A DNA stretch of 64,000 nt from Gottschalkia acidurici 9a (GTDB lineage: Bacteria; Bacillota; Clostridia; Tissierellales; Gottschalkiaceae): positions 2,030,380 to 2,094,379 of the forward strand of contig NC_018664.1 in NCBI RefSeq assembly GCF_000299355.1. The letters run 5' to 3'. Both the position numbers and the translations under genes were made by a program. Under the pieces are notes generated by a model. That model worked only from the letters and a program-made list of their open reading frames with translations, was not told the DNA's origin and made no database searches. Shown piece by piece: positions 51,840 through 61,123 of the stretch. Each line of letters starts with the position of its first letter. Position 1 is the first letter of the stretch.

Positions 51840-53345
51840 TTAAAGTTTTTCTTCTTTTAAAGTATTTTCTATATATTCCTTTTTTCCTATTCTAAATACT
51901 TTTACATCATTGTAATGTATGGTTGTATCTATAATAAAATGTATTTCTATATTGTATTCATTTTTTATACTATCTATATAATCTTTTACTTCGTTTTCTA
52001 TATATTTCTGTATAGATGGATTCACCTTAAATATAATAGCTTCAGCAGTAGTATGATATTTTGTTCTTTTTACTTCTTTTTCTATTTTAGATAGAACGAA
52101 ATCCTCTGACTCGACTTTTCCCGTACCATCGCAATATGGACAACTCCTTAGTAGTTTTTCCGTTAATCTTGATCTTGTTTTTTTTCTAGTCATTTCTACT
52201 AGTCCAAGTTGTGTCATTCCAAATACCGTTGACTTAGTTCTATCTTTTTTCAAAGCTTGTTCCAGCTCATCTAGTACTCTTTTTTCATATTGAGCATTTG
52301 ACATATCTATAAAATCTATTATTATTATTCCACCTATATTTCTTAACATTAGCTGCTTAGCTATTTCTTTTGCTGCCTCAATATTAGTCTGTAGTACTGT
52401 ATCCTCTAAATTAATACTTCCAACATATTTACCAGTGTTTACATCAATAGATGTCAAGGCTTCTGTTTCATCTATTATTATATATCCTCCACTTTTTAAC
52501 CATACTTTTTTGTCTAGGGCTTTACTAATCATTCCATCTATTTTAAAATATCCAAATATATCATGTATGTCATCTAAACATTCTATCCTAGACTTTAATT
52601 CTGGTGATACCATGTCTGCTAGTTTTATTATACTATCATAGCTTTGTTTATTATTTATAATAAGTTTATCTATATTTTTAGTAAACAAATCTCTTACAGT
52701 TCTCTGAATAATATCTAAGTCCTTATATATTATTCTCGGAGCTACTCCAAGTTTTTTTTCTTTGTCAATATTATTGAAAATCTTTAATAAATAATCAATA
52801 TCATGCTTAAATTCTTCTTCATCAATATTTCCACTTGCTGTCCTTAATATTACACCCATGTCTTTTGGCTTATACTTTTCAGCTAACTTTCTTAGTCTAT
52901 CTCTATCTTTTTCCGCTGTAATTTTTCTAGATATGCCTATATAGTTTGTATCTGCCATAAGAACAACATGTCTTCCTGGTATACTTATATGTGTAGTTAC
53001 CCTAGCACCTTTAGTCCCATAAGGTTCTTTTACAACTTGTACTATTAACTCTTGACCTGACTTTATAATACTTTTTATATCTATATCTTTTAGATTTATT
53101 TTCTTATTAGAAAACATCTCTTTAGGAAGTGCATCCTTTACATACAAAAAAGCATTCTTCTCAAGTCCTATATCTATAAAGGCAGCTTGCATTCCCGGCA
53201 ATACATTTACTACTCTTCCCTTATATATATTTCCAGTAACCTTTTTGCTATCATCATGTTCTATATATAGTTCTACCATTTCATCGTCTTCAAGTATGGC
53301 TACCTTACTCTCATTCATACTTACATCTATTATTATTTGATTCAT
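51840..53345 (-). CDS. rng: Ribonuclease G/E family protein
   Basis: 501 residues. The S1-like RNA-binding domain (about 35-120) has GNIYKGRVVNVLPGMQAAFIDIGLEKNAFL. The catalytic core has IIDETEALTSIDVNTGKYVG (Mg-binding Asp) and GIIIIDFIDM, and the zinc-link CPYCDGTGK is near residue 405. The C-terminal scaffold of E. coli RNase E is absent, as in RNase G. It cleaves single-stranded A/U-rich RNA and rRNA precursors. It precedes rplU, with 10 bp between its stop and the rplU promoter. Confidence 0.94.
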   Translation of the reverse strand: MNQIIIDVSMNESKVAILEDDEMVELYIEHDDSKKVTGNIYKGRVVNVLPGMQAAFIDIGLEKNAFLYVKDALPKEMFSNKKINLKDIDIKSIIKSGQELIVQVVKEPYGTKGARVTTHISIPGRHVVLMADTNYIGISRKITAEKDRDRLRKLAEKYKPKDMGVILRTASGNIDEEEFKHDIDYLLKIFNNIDKEKKLGVAPRIIYKDLDIIQRTVRDLFTKNIDKLIINNKQSYDSIIKLADMVSPELKSRIECLDDIHDIFGYFKIDGMISKALDKKVWLKSGGYIIIDETEALTSIDVNTGKYVGSINLEDTVLQTNIEAAKEIAKQLMLRNIGGIIIIDFIDMSNAQYEKRVLDELEQALKKDRTKSTVFGMTQLGLVEMTRKKTRSRLTEKLLRSCPYCDGTGKVESEDFVLSKIEKEVKRTKYHTTAEAIIFKVNPSIQKYIENEVKDYIDSIKNEYNIEIHFIIDTTIHYNDVKVFRIGKKEYIENTLKEEKL

Positions 53346-53363
53346 ATAATCTCACCTATTTTT

Positions 53364-54071
53364 CTATATTGGAGTTATTACATTGCCATCTTGTTCTATA
53401 AAAAGCTCAAGTCTATGAATTTTAGTTTCACTACTGTTTATCTTTATCTCACTATATTTATCTATTGCCTCTAAAAGCAACTCTGGTTTTAAATTTCCGT
53501 TACTTCCTGTCATTAGAGTAGTTTTTAAAACTACTCTTTTATCTTCATGTAAAAGTACCTTTATATCTTTTATTTTGTCTTTTATATTCTCTTGTCTTAT
53601 CTCTATTTTCTTCTTTCTCTTTCTTTCTTTCATTACAGGAATTTCTTCTAAGCTTAAAAATCTCTGTATTTCAGACTCTAACTTAGTATTATCTATATCA
53701 TTAATTAATTCTATCTCAACTATATATGATCCCCATCTTATTAGAGACATTATAGACTCTTTTTCTTCTTTATATGCTGCCTTTACTATTTTTACGCCTT
53801 CTGGTAATACACTATTTGTTCTATTTATAAATTCATCGACTTCTATTGAATTTTCTAGTTCAACATCCATATATTCACCTTCACTAGAAACCCCAAGAGA
53901 TAGGGCTGTAGCAAAAGCTAATTTAGGTTGAGGATTAAATCCCTCTGTATGCTTTACTAAAATACCAGCCCTTCTAAATGCCCTTTGAAATAACCTCATT
54001 AAATCTAAGTGAGATATATACTTTGAATTCTTCTGTTTTGTAAATTTTGCTCTTATATTAATCATTAGCAT
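53364..54071 (-). CDS. TIGR03936/DUF2344 radical-SAM-associated protein
   Basis: 235 residues: RAKFTKQKNSKYISHLDLMRLFQRAFRRAGI, GFNPQPKLAFATALSLGVSSEGEYMDVEL. This family is almost always next to, or fused to, the TIGR03960 radical SAM protein, as here, where the start overlaps the upstream stop by 7 nt. The function is not established; a tRNA or ribosome modification role has been suggested from genomic context. Confidence 0.93.
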   Translation of the reverse strand: MLMINIRAKFTKQKNSKYISHLDLMRLFQRAFRRAGILVKHTEGFNPQPKLAFATALSLGVSSEGEYMDVELENSIEVDEFINRTNSVLPEGVKIVKAAYKEEKESIMSLIRWGSYIVEIELINDIDNTKLESEIQRFLSLEEIPVMKERKRKKKIEIRQENIKDKIKDIKVLLHEDKRVVLKTTLMTGSNGNLKPELLLEAIDKYSEIKINSSETKIHRLELFIEQDGNVITPI

Positions 54072-55906
54072 ACACCACCTGTAAAACTTTTATTTATACC
54101 ACATGCTGTACATCCTTTTCTACAATCTTTAGTTAATTCTTCTTCCTTTGATTTTTCATTTTCAGATATAAGATATTCTTTAGACACACCTATATCTAAA
54201 AAATCCCACGGTAATATTTCTTCATAACTTCTTTCTCTAGTTGCATAAAAATCAGGATTTATTTCTAGTTCCTCAAAAGTTTCCATCCATTTATCAAAAT
54301 CAAAGAAATCAGACCAACCGTCAAATTTACATCCTTTTTCCCAAGCTTTTACTAGTGCTTTTGAAATTCTTCTATCTCCTCTAGCTATTATAGCCTCTAA
54401 GTAACTTAATTTAGAGTCATGATAGTTATAATTTATTTTTCCATCTCTAATTTGACTTCTTAAGTGCTTAATTTTTGCATCAAACTCCTCTAAAGTGTCT
54501 TGTGGATGCCATTGGAAAGGAGTAAATGGTTTTGGTACAAAGCATGAAGTACTAACTGTTACTCTCAAGTTTCCTTTTCTCTCTTCCCTAGGTATTTTAA
54601 AGAATTCATCTTTAACCTTATATGCTAAATCCTTTATTCCATCTATATCTTCGTAAGTTTCTGTTGGAAGGCCTATCATAAAGTAAAGTTTTACACCTGA
54701 CCATCCTCTACTAAAAGCATCTTTTACTGAGTTAATTATATTGTCTTCAGTTATACCTTTATTAATAACATCTCTAAGTCTTTGAGTTCCTGCCTCTGGT
54801 GCAAATGTAAGTCCTGTTTTTCTTACTTTTTGTATTTCCTCTATTACTTCTAGGGAGAAATTATCTATTCTTAATGAAGGAAGTGATAGTCCTATTTTTT
54901 GATCTTTAAATTCTATCATAAGTTTAGTTACTAATTCTTCTAGCTGAGAATAGTCACTAGTACTTAAAGATGATAAAGATATTTCTTCATATCCTGTAGC
55001 CTTTATAAGCTTTTTAGCTAAGTTCATTAATGTCTCTATACTTCTTTCTCTAACAGGTCTATAAATCATACCTGCCTGACAAAATCTACATCCTCTAGTA
55101 CATCCTCTAAATATTTCTAACATTACTCTATCATGTACGGTTTCTATATATGGTACTACTAGTTTTTCTGGGAAATAAGATTCTTCTAAACTACTAACTA
55201 TTCTTTTTTTAATTTTCTTAGGACTTTTGTCATTTTTAGGATAAAAGTCTTTTATAGTTCCATCTTCGTTGTAATCTACCTCGTAAAGACTAGGAACATA
55301 TATTCCATCTATTTCACTTACAGCCTCTAAAAAATTCAGCTCTACTTTTTTATTTTCTTTATATTGTTTATATAGTCTTATAAACTCTATATTTACTTCT
55401 TCACCTTCTCCTATAATGAAAAAGTCTATTATATCCACTAATGGTTCTGGATTATATGCACAAGGTCCTCCTGCTACTACTATAGGATCTTCTTCTTCTC
55501 TATCTTTAGATAGTATTGGAATTCCTCCTAGATCTAGCATATTTATTATATTTGTATAACTCATTTCGTATTGCAGTGTAAACCCTACAAAGTCAAATTC
55601 ACTTATAGCATCTTTACTTTCTAGTCCATAAAGAGGTATATTGTTTTTTCTCATTTCCTCTTCCATATCTATCCACGGAGCAAATATTCTTTCACAATAA
55701 ATATCTTCTTCACTATTTAAAAGATTATATAATATATGCATACCTAAGTGAGACATACCTACTTCGTATACATCCGGAAATCCAAATCCAAATCTAATTA
55801 ATCCTTCTTTTACTTCTTTTTTTATACTACCAAGTTCATCTCCTATATATCTAGATGGCTTCTCTACTTTCGGAAGGATCTTTTCTAGTGTACTCATATC
55901 TATCAT
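54065..55906 (-). CDS. TIGR03960-family B12-binding-domain radical SAM protein
   Basis: 613 residues. An N-terminal cobalamin-binding-like region (about 30-200; GMSHLGMHILYNLLN, VVAGGPCAYNPEPLVD) precedes the radical SAM core with CTRGCRFCQAGMIYRPVRER (CxxxCxxC, about residue 265). The C-terminus has a further Cys cluster, DCRKGCTACGINKSF. It is an iron-sulfur SAM enzyme whose substrate is not established. It is coupled to the DUF2344 gene. Confidence 0.94.
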   Translation of the reverse strand: MIDMSTLEKILPKVEKPSRYIGDELGSIKKEVKEGLIRFGFGFPDVYEVGMSHLGMHILYNLLNSEEDIYCERIFAPWIDMEEEMRKNNIPLYGLESKDAISEFDFVGFTLQYEMSYTNIINMLDLGGIPILSKDREEEDPIVVAGGPCAYNPEPLVDIIDFFIIGEGEEVNIEFIRLYKQYKENKKVELNFLEAVSEIDGIYVPSLYEVDYNEDGTIKDFYPKNDKSPKKIKKRIVSSLEESYFPEKLVVPYIETVHDRVMLEIFRGCTRGCRFCQAGMIYRPVRERSIETLMNLAKKLIKATGYEEISLSSLSTSDYSQLEELVTKLMIEFKDQKIGLSLPSLRIDNFSLEVIEEIQKVRKTGLTFAPEAGTQRLRDVINKGITEDNIINSVKDAFSRGWSGVKLYFMIGLPTETYEDIDGIKDLAYKVKDEFFKIPREERKGNLRVTVSTSCFVPKPFTPFQWHPQDTLEEFDAKIKHLRSQIRDGKINYNYHDSKLSYLEAIIARGDRRISKALVKAWEKGCKFDGWSDFFDFDKWMETFEELEINPDFYATRERSYEEILPWDFLDIGVSKEYLISENEKSKEEELTKDCRKGCTACGINKSFTGGVC

Positions 55907-56045
55907 TCATAAATCATCCTCTTCTTGTTTTTTGTCTCATATCATTTTATCACTTTTTATTATGGTTTGATAGTTTTTCTATTTTTATTACTTTTAAATC
56001 AAAGAAAAGCTACTATTTATATTTTAGTAGCCTAAATTTTTTACT

Positions 56046-56678
56046 TTATTTATAAGATAATGGTGTTTTACTATTGCTTTCTAAATATTCTAAAGGATTT
56101 AAAGACTTATTGTCTTTCCACATTTCAAAGTGAAGCTGTTTATTTTTTCTAGATACATCCCCCATGCTCCCCAGTATGTGACCCTTTATTATTTTCTCTC
56201 CTTTTTTGACATTAACTTTTTCTAGTTTAGAATATATTGCTTTTATATCGCCATGTAAAACCTTTATTTCTATTCCATCACTTTTTTTATTAACTTCAAT
56301 AACTTCTCCATTTCCAATGGATTTAACAAACTCTTCATAAGCTATTATATCAATACCATTTTCATCTTCACTATATTTCTTATATAAAGTCCCCTGTATA
56401 GGTGTTGAATATTTTTCGTCTGATACATTTATACTAAATGCAGTTACTGCTTTCTTAATATCTTTAATCCTCTTGTCATTCATATCCAATTCATAGTTTA
56501 GTGTTTTCTTTATCATAACTATGCTTTTTTTAGTATATGCGGTGTTTATATTGTTTATAAGAAGTACTAATAATATTATTAATATACTTATAAATAGCTT
56601 TATCAACTGCTTTTTGTAAATATTCTTTGAAAGATTATTTCTATATCGCTTATTTATATTCAAGTTTTTTTCCCCCAC
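56046..56678 (-). CDS. Degenerate M23/LytM-domain protein, SpoIVFA-like
   Basis: 210 residues. A basic cytoplasmic N-terminus, one membrane helix (about 28-46), a linker, and a C-terminal LytM fold (about 110-205) with NGEVIEVNKKSDGIEIKVLHGD, YSKLEKVNVKKGEKI, and QLHFEMWKDNKSLNPLEYL. Only the last zinc-motif His (LHFEMW) is seen and the HxxxD part is missing, so it is probably not an active endopeptidase. The position after minCDE matches spoIVFA, which tethers the SpoIVFB protease at the forespore. A spoIVFB gene does not follow. It starts at GTG. Confidence 0.7.
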   Translation of the reverse strand: MGEKNLNINKRYRNNLSKNIYKKQLIKLFISILIILLVLLINNINTAYTKKSIVMIKKTLNYELDMNDKRIKDIKKAVTAFSINVSDEKYSTPIQGTLYKKYSEDENGIDIIAYEEFVKSIGNGEVIEVNKKSDGIEIKVLHGDIKAIYSKLEKVNVKKGEKIIKGHILGSMGDVSRKNKQLHFEMWKDNKSLNPLEYLESNSKTPLSYK

Positions 56679-56727
56679 TTCATTCTCACTATTACAATGA
56701 TATTTAAAAGTAGGAGTCTTTATTACT

Positions 56728-56760
56728 AAAATGACCCTATCATAATCGACAGGGTCATAC
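56728..56760 (-). terminator. Terminator after minE
   Basis: The stem ATGACCCT/AGGGTCAT (56731-56738/56751-56758) lies 5 nt after the minE stop and is followed by TTTTAG on -. Confidence 0.7.
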
Positions 56761-56762
56761 TT

Positions 56763-57047
56763 TTAGTCTATAGAGTTTTCTTTCATCTTTAATATAGGAA
56801 TGTTCGCCACTAGGGCTGATATAGGTGTATTATCATTGTCATTTCTTGTTCTTGTTAATTTTATATCTAGTCCTTCTTCATCTATAACCATGTAGTCAGA
56901 AATAACCCTAATAATATCCCCTTTTATCATTTCTAAGAAATTAGGAGAAAGATTTGCCCTATCATGAATCAACACTAATTTTAGTCTTTCTTTTGCTACA
57001 TTCTTACTTTTCTTTTCACTTCTTCCGAATATTTTTAGAAAATCCAA
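56763..57047 (-). CDS. minE: Cell division topological specificity factor MinE
   Basis: 94 residues from TTG 57047 (GGGGGG upstream). The N-terminal amphipathic MDFLKIFGR binds membrane, then AKERLKLVLIHDRANLSPNFLEMIKGDII is the MinD-activating helix/strand region. It stimulates MinD ATPase so that the Z-ring forms at mid-cell. It is the last gene of minC-minD-minE. Confidence 0.96.
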   Translation of the reverse strand: MDFLKIFGRSEKKSKNVAKERLKLVLIHDRANLSPNFLEMIKGDIIRVISDYMVIDEEGLDIKLTRTRNDNDNTPISALVANIPILKMKENSID

Positions 57048-57065
57048 GTTAATCCCCCCTTTGAA

Positions 57066-57860
57066 CTACTTTCCAAAAAACATTTTTCTTATCTTACTAA
57101 ATACACCTTCATCTACATCTAAATTTAATAATGGCACATTTTCACCAAGTAATCTTTTTACTATATTATTATAAGCTTGTCCTGCTAAAGCTTTTTCCTC
57201 TATAACTACAGGTTCTCCCTTATTAGTAGATATAACTATAGCTTCATCATCAGGAACTACTCCAATTAAATCTATAGCTAGAATATCAATCATATCATCA
57301 ATATTCATCATGTCTCCTCTTTTAACCATATCATATCTTATTCTATTGATTATAAGCTTAGGGTCATTTAAGGAGTTAGCTTCTAAAAGACCTATTATTC
57401 TATCTGCATCTCTTACTGCGGATATTTCTGGAGTAGTGACTACTAGTGCTTTGTCTGCTCCAGCTATAGCATTTTGAAACCCTTGCTCTATACCAGCGGG
57501 ACAGTCTATTATAACAAAATCAAACATCTCTTTTAGTTCATCACACAATTCTTTCATTTGACTTGGAGATATTGCGTTCTTATCTTTAGTTTGTGCTGCG
57601 GGTAAAAGATATAAGCTTTCAAGTTTTTTATCTCTAATCAGACCTTGCTTTATTCTACATTTTTTTTCAACTACATCAACAATATCATAAACTATTCTAT
57701 TCTCCAGTCCCATAACAACATCTAGGTTTCTAAGTCCAATATCAGCATCCACTACTGCTACACTTTTTCCTAACATAGCTAGTCCAGTTCCTATATTTGC
57801 TGTAGTAGTCGTTTTTCCTACTCCACCTTTTCCTGAAGTAATTACTATTACCTCTCCCAT
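57066..57860 (-). CDS. minD: Septum site-determining ATPase MinD
   Basis: 264 residues. The deviant Walker A KGGVGKTTTTANIG is at the N-terminus, with VVDADIGLRNLDVVMG, FVIIDCPAGIEQGFQNA and the C-terminal amphipathic membrane-targeting helix FSKIRKMFFGK. It recruits MinC to the membrane and cycles with MinE. Spacing is 18 bp to minE and 22 bp to minC. Confidence 0.97.
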   Translation of the reverse strand: MGEVIVITSGKGGVGKTTTTANIGTGLAMLGKSVAVVDADIGLRNLDVVMGLENRIVYDIVDVVEKKCRIKQGLIRDKKLESLYLLPAAQTKDKNAISPSQMKELCDELKEMFDFVIIDCPAGIEQGFQNAIAGADKALVVTTPEISAVRDADRIIGLLEANSLNDPKLIINRIRYDMVKRGDMMNIDDMIDILAIDLIGVVPDDEAIVISTNKGEPVVIEEKALAGQAYNNIVKRLLGENVPLLNLDVDEGVFSKIRKMFFGK

Positions 57861-57882
57861 ATGTTCTACCTCCTATCATCTA

Positions 57883-58563
57883 TCATTTTTTAAGTAAATA
57901 AGGTTCTATAACAACTGATTCCTCACAAATTTTAGCAATTTCAGGCCACTTTGGAGGTCTCATTTCTCCATCTGGCTTACGTGCTATAGTATTAGCTATT
58001 CTTAGCTGAGTTGGTTGCAAACTGAAAGCTGCAACAATAGAGTCTTCATTTCCATCACTTCCTGCGTTTGCAACTCCTCTTAAAGAACCTAAGACTATAA
58101 TATTTCCTTTTGCTGTTACTACTCCTCCTGGGTTTACATCACCTAGAATGACGATATTCCCATCAAACTCTATTAATTGGCCTGACCTTATTGTGGTTTT
58201 TATAAATTTAGTAATCCCCTCTTTTATTCCTGGAAAAGGTTGTGAATCTGTTATTTCCTCAATACTTTCTATAATATTTTGACTTACATTATTTTGATCC
58301 ACTGCTTCTACTTGCTCCTTTTTATGATCTATAATCATATTATATTTTTCTTTTATAATACTTTTTAGCTCTTCCTCTTCCTCAATAGTCAGTTCTTTAC
58401 CATCTACTCCATATATACCAATGACCTTAGCCCCTCTAAAGAAACCTCTAGATTTTTTCACCTTGTCGTCTAGTTCTTTTTTTATGGCCTCAAAGTCACC
58501 ATCTTTCACATATATACTAATTCCTTCTTTATTACCCTTAAAATTTACTAATTTACGAGCCAT
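57883..58563 (-). CDS. minC: Septum site-determining protein MinC
   Basis: 226 residues. The N-terminal FtsZ-inhibiting domain (1-100) is followed by the C-terminal beta-helix with GNIVILGDVNPGGVVTAKGNIIVLGSLRGVANAG and QPTQLRIANTIARKPD, which binds MinD and FtsZ. It is the first gene of minCDE. AGGGTGA precedes the ATG. Confidence 0.96.
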   Translation of the reverse strand: MARKLVNFKGNKEGISIYVKDGDFEAIKKELDDKVKKSRGFFRGAKVIGIYGVDGKELTIEEEEELKSIIKEKYNMIIDHKKEQVEAVDQNNVSQNIIESIEEITDSQPFPGIKEGITKFIKTTIRSGQLIEFDGNIVILGDVNPGGVVTAKGNIIVLGSLRGVANAGSDGNEDSIVAAFSLQPTQLRIANTIARKPDGEMRPPKWPEIAKICEESVVIEPYLLKK

Positions 58564-58706
58564 CTGTCACCCTCCAAAGCATCAACACAAGAGCTTATTT
58601 AATTTATTTCTTCATAGTTTATTTAATTCCTTCTTTCTATGTTAAAAAACCGATTGACAACATTTTACTTATATTCCTATGTATTTATTGATTACATTTT
58701 AATATA

Positions 58707-58750
58707 ACATAAAAGAATATATTTTATTGTAAAAGCATATTCTTTTATGT
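58707..58750 (-). terminator. Hairpin after the DMT transporter gene
   Basis: A perfect 14-bp AT-rich stem ACATAAAAGAATAT/ATATTCTTTTATGT with a 16-nt loop lies 31 nt after the stop. The T-run on - is weak. Confidence 0.55.
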
Positions 58751-58780
58751 CACTTTCTTATGTCTATATATAAACATAAT

Positions 58781-59695
58781 TTATTTGGAATCCTTATCCC
58801 CTAGAAAATTTGTACCAATAACTCCTCCTATTATGAATATTGATCCTATAATATGATAGTAGAATATTTCCTCTTTTAAAAATACCACTCCTGCAACTAT
58901 TGAAATAACAGTTCCTAAATTTGAAAAAACACTCATCTTCGAAGCCTCTATCTTAGATAAAACATAGTTAGTAAGAAGTGATGTTCCTAAGGATGATAAT
59001 ACCCCTAAATATACTATAGCTATAATATAGTTTAAACTTCCAAGTGGAGTAATATATGCTTTTATATCTCCTCTTATTATATGATTTCCTATAGATACAA
59101 CATTAAAGCATATAAAGCTGATTATTGTCATCATATAACTAAGTTCTATAGTAGTGAAATCTTTAGTTAAACTTCTAGCCATAACACTATAGCCTGAAAA
59201 ACATAATGCTGATAAAACTAACAATATAATTCCTGTCATATTATTAACGTCAAAAGCTGAACCTTTCATAACCATAATATAAATAACACCTAAAACAGAT
59301 AGTACTATAGATATTTTTTGTAATATGTTAGTTTTTTCTTTTAAGAAATATGTAGCTAGTATTAAAGTAAATACAGGTGCTGCTGCCATTAATATTCCGG
59401 CCTCAGAGGAAGATGCATGTATAAGTCCAAATGTTTGAAAACCGAAAAACATAAGTGGATATAGTATTGCGAGTGGAATAATCTTTTTAATTCTTTCTTT
59501 ATTATAATCTACTTTCGTCCACTTCATTAGTACTGGTATTGAAATAGCTATAAAAGATGCAGTAAAGCGATGGGCTAATATATCTGTAGGATCACCATAG
59601 CCTAAAGCAATTTTCGTAAATAGAAATGAGAGTCCCGTTATTATAGCATAGGATATTGCAGCCATGTAGACTAGCTTATATTTATTATTATTCAC
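58781..59695 (-). CDS. EamA-family (DMT superfamily) transporter
   Basis: 304 residues with ten predicted helices in two EamA repeats (about 8-140 and 152-296). Typical features are the early LLFTKIALGYGDP, the LAHRFTASFIAIS loop, and in the second repeat LGVLSSLGTSLLTNYVLSKIEASKMSVFSNLGTV and FLKEEIFYYHIIGSIFIIGGVI. Members export metabolites or amino acids. The substrate is not predictable. AAGGAGG precedes the start. It appears monocistronic. Confidence 0.9.
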   Translation of the reverse strand: MNNNKYKLVYMAAISYAIITGLSFLFTKIALGYGDPTDILAHRFTASFIAISIPVLMKWTKVDYNKERIKKIIPLAILYPLMFFGFQTFGLIHASSSEAGILMAAAPVFTLILATYFLKEKTNILQKISIVLSVLGVIYIMVMKGSAFDVNNMTGIILLVLSALCFSGYSVMARSLTKDFTTIELSYMMTIISFICFNVVSIGNHIIRGDIKAYITPLGSLNYIIAIVYLGVLSSLGTSLLTNYVLSKIEASKMSVFSNLGTVISIVAGVVFLKEEIFYYHIIGSIFIIGGVIGTNFLGDKDSK

Positions 59696-59720
59696 TGTAT
59701 TACCTCCTTCTCCTATAATT

Positions 59721-59765
59721 GTAAAAAACCATACCTTTTAAAGCTTCTAGAGTATGATTTTTTAC
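59721..59765. terminator. Terminator between the BFD-like gene and the DMT transporter
   Basis: A 14-bp stem with one G-T pair (59721-59734/59752-59765) directly follows the BFD-like stop on - and carries an internal T-run. Confidence 0.7.
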
Positions 59766-59772
59766 CTTAACT

Positions 59773-60093
59773 TTATCTTCCTAATTCAATTATATTTTGA
59801 ACAAGAGCCTTACATCTTTCACAATCTGTTCCTGCTCCTGTAATCTCTCCAACTTTGTCTACTGTATCAGCACCATTCTTAACAGCATCAATTACATCTT
59901 TAAGCATTACATTTTTACATCCACAAACTGAAGAAAGGATATAGTCAATTTCACTCTTACACCCTTCGCACTTATTACAAATTCCTGTCATTTCAGTTAT
60001 TTCATCTAAAGTTCTTGCTCCAGCACACATTGCCTTTCTAATTGCTATGTACTCAACATTATTTGTAGTACAAATTACTTTATTTCCTGCCAT
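59773..60093 (-). CDS. Protein of two BFD-like [2Fe-2S] domains
   Basis: 106 residues made of two tandem BFD-like modules. The first has CTTNNVEYIAIRKAMCAGARTLDEI and CNKCEGC (Cys about 8, 39, 42, 45). The second has CGCKNVMLKDVIDAVKNGADTVDKV and CERC (about 56-97). Such modules bind 2Fe-2S clusters and relay electrons, as in bacterioferritin-associated ferredoxin and nitrite reductase. A stand-alone double module is a recognised clostridial type without a settled partner. AAGGAGAAA precedes the ATG. Confidence 0.85.
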   Translation of the reverse strand: MAGNKVICTTNNVEYIAIRKAMCAGARTLDEITEMTGICNKCEGCKSEIDYILSSVCGCKNVMLKDVIDAVKNGADTVDKVGEITGAGTDCERCKALVQNIIELGR

Positions 60094-60444
60094 CTTTTTT
60101 ATTTCTCCTTTACTTTATATAATTATTATAATATTGCAAAATTCATAACTGTATTTTATAAATATATTTTAAAGTAAGTGTAAAAAACTTTGTTTATGAA
60201 CTAGTTTTTTGTAATTAAATGTATGAAATAATGCATTTTTATAAATATTTATTGTATTCTTTCATTATATACTATAGTTTGGGTTTTATCTATAGTCTTA
60301 ATTTCTAAGATACTAAATATCTATTAATCATGATTTTGTAATTTAATTCTTAATAGGAGAACTCTAATTTTCTTAATAAGTTGTAATATGTTTAATTATA
60401 CTTATAAAGCATGAAAGACAGTAAATAAAATAATTATTTACCGT
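60094..60444. other. AT-rich intergenic stretch
   Basis: No gene or RNA could be supported. A short hairpin GTAAATAA/TTATTTAC near 60422-60441 overlaps the region just after the ABC ATPase stop and may be its terminator. The promoter of the BFD-like gene should be here. Confidence 0.4.
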
Positions 60445-61113
60445 CTAAACATCTTCTAATTTGCCTTCTATCATTTTCATTACTCTATTCCCATAACTTA
60501 GTATCTCTAATTCATGTGTAATAATAATGACAGTAGTTCCTTTTTTATTTATGTCTTTTATCAACTCTAAAACTTCTTTAGTTGTTTCAATATCTAAATC
60601 CGCTGTCGGTTCATCAGCGATTAGTAGTTTAGGATCATTTATCAACGCTCTAGCTATAAGCATTCTCTTTAACTCTCCACCTGATAATTGCTTAGGAAAT
60701 TGATTCTTTAAATCTAGTATGCCTAGTATAGACATTAGCTCTTCTACTTTTTTATCAATATCTCCATCATTAGATCCAAGATAATAAGGAAGTCTAATGT
60801 TATCATAAACTGTTAAGTTAGGAAGTGATCCCATTCCCTGTGGAACATATCCTATTTTTTCATTTCGTATTTTAGACATATCATCATCAGACAAGTTTAG
60901 TATTGATTGTCCTTCTATCAATATCTCTCCTTCATCAGGAATCATTACACCTGAAATTAAATTTACAAACGTTGATTTCCCGCTACCTGATCTTCCAATG
61001 ATATTTACAAAGTCTCCTTCTTTAATACTTAAATCTAGTTGATTTAAAACAACTTTTCGTTTATCACCTCTCATAAAGGTCTTTGTTAGTCCAGTGACTT
61101 CAAGCACATTCAT
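60445..61113 (-). CDS. ABC exporter-type ATP-binding protein (LolD/MacB-like)
   Basis: 222 residues. Walker A GRSGSGKST (about 38), Q-loop, signature LSGGELKRMLIARAL, Walker B LLIADEPTADLD, switch His TVIIITHELE. The LolD/FtsE-like subfamily pairs with FtsX-type permeases, and one is encoded 10 bp upstream. The two probably form one complex. The two-gene unit sits beside a nitrate/taurine-type binding protein and ATPase, which may share a substrate. Confidence 0.92.
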   Translation of the reverse strand: MNVLEVTGLTKTFMRGDKRKVVLNQLDLSIKEGDFVNIIGRSGSGKSTFVNLISGVMIPDEGEILIEGQSILNLSDDDMSKIRNEKIGYVPQGMGSLPNLTVYDNIRLPYYLGSNDGDIDKKVEELMSILGILDLKNQFPKQLSGGELKRMLIARALINDPKLLIADEPTADLDIETTKEVLELIKDINKKGTTVIIITHELEILSYGNRVMKMIEGKLEDV

Positions 61114-61123
61114 TTTTTCACCT

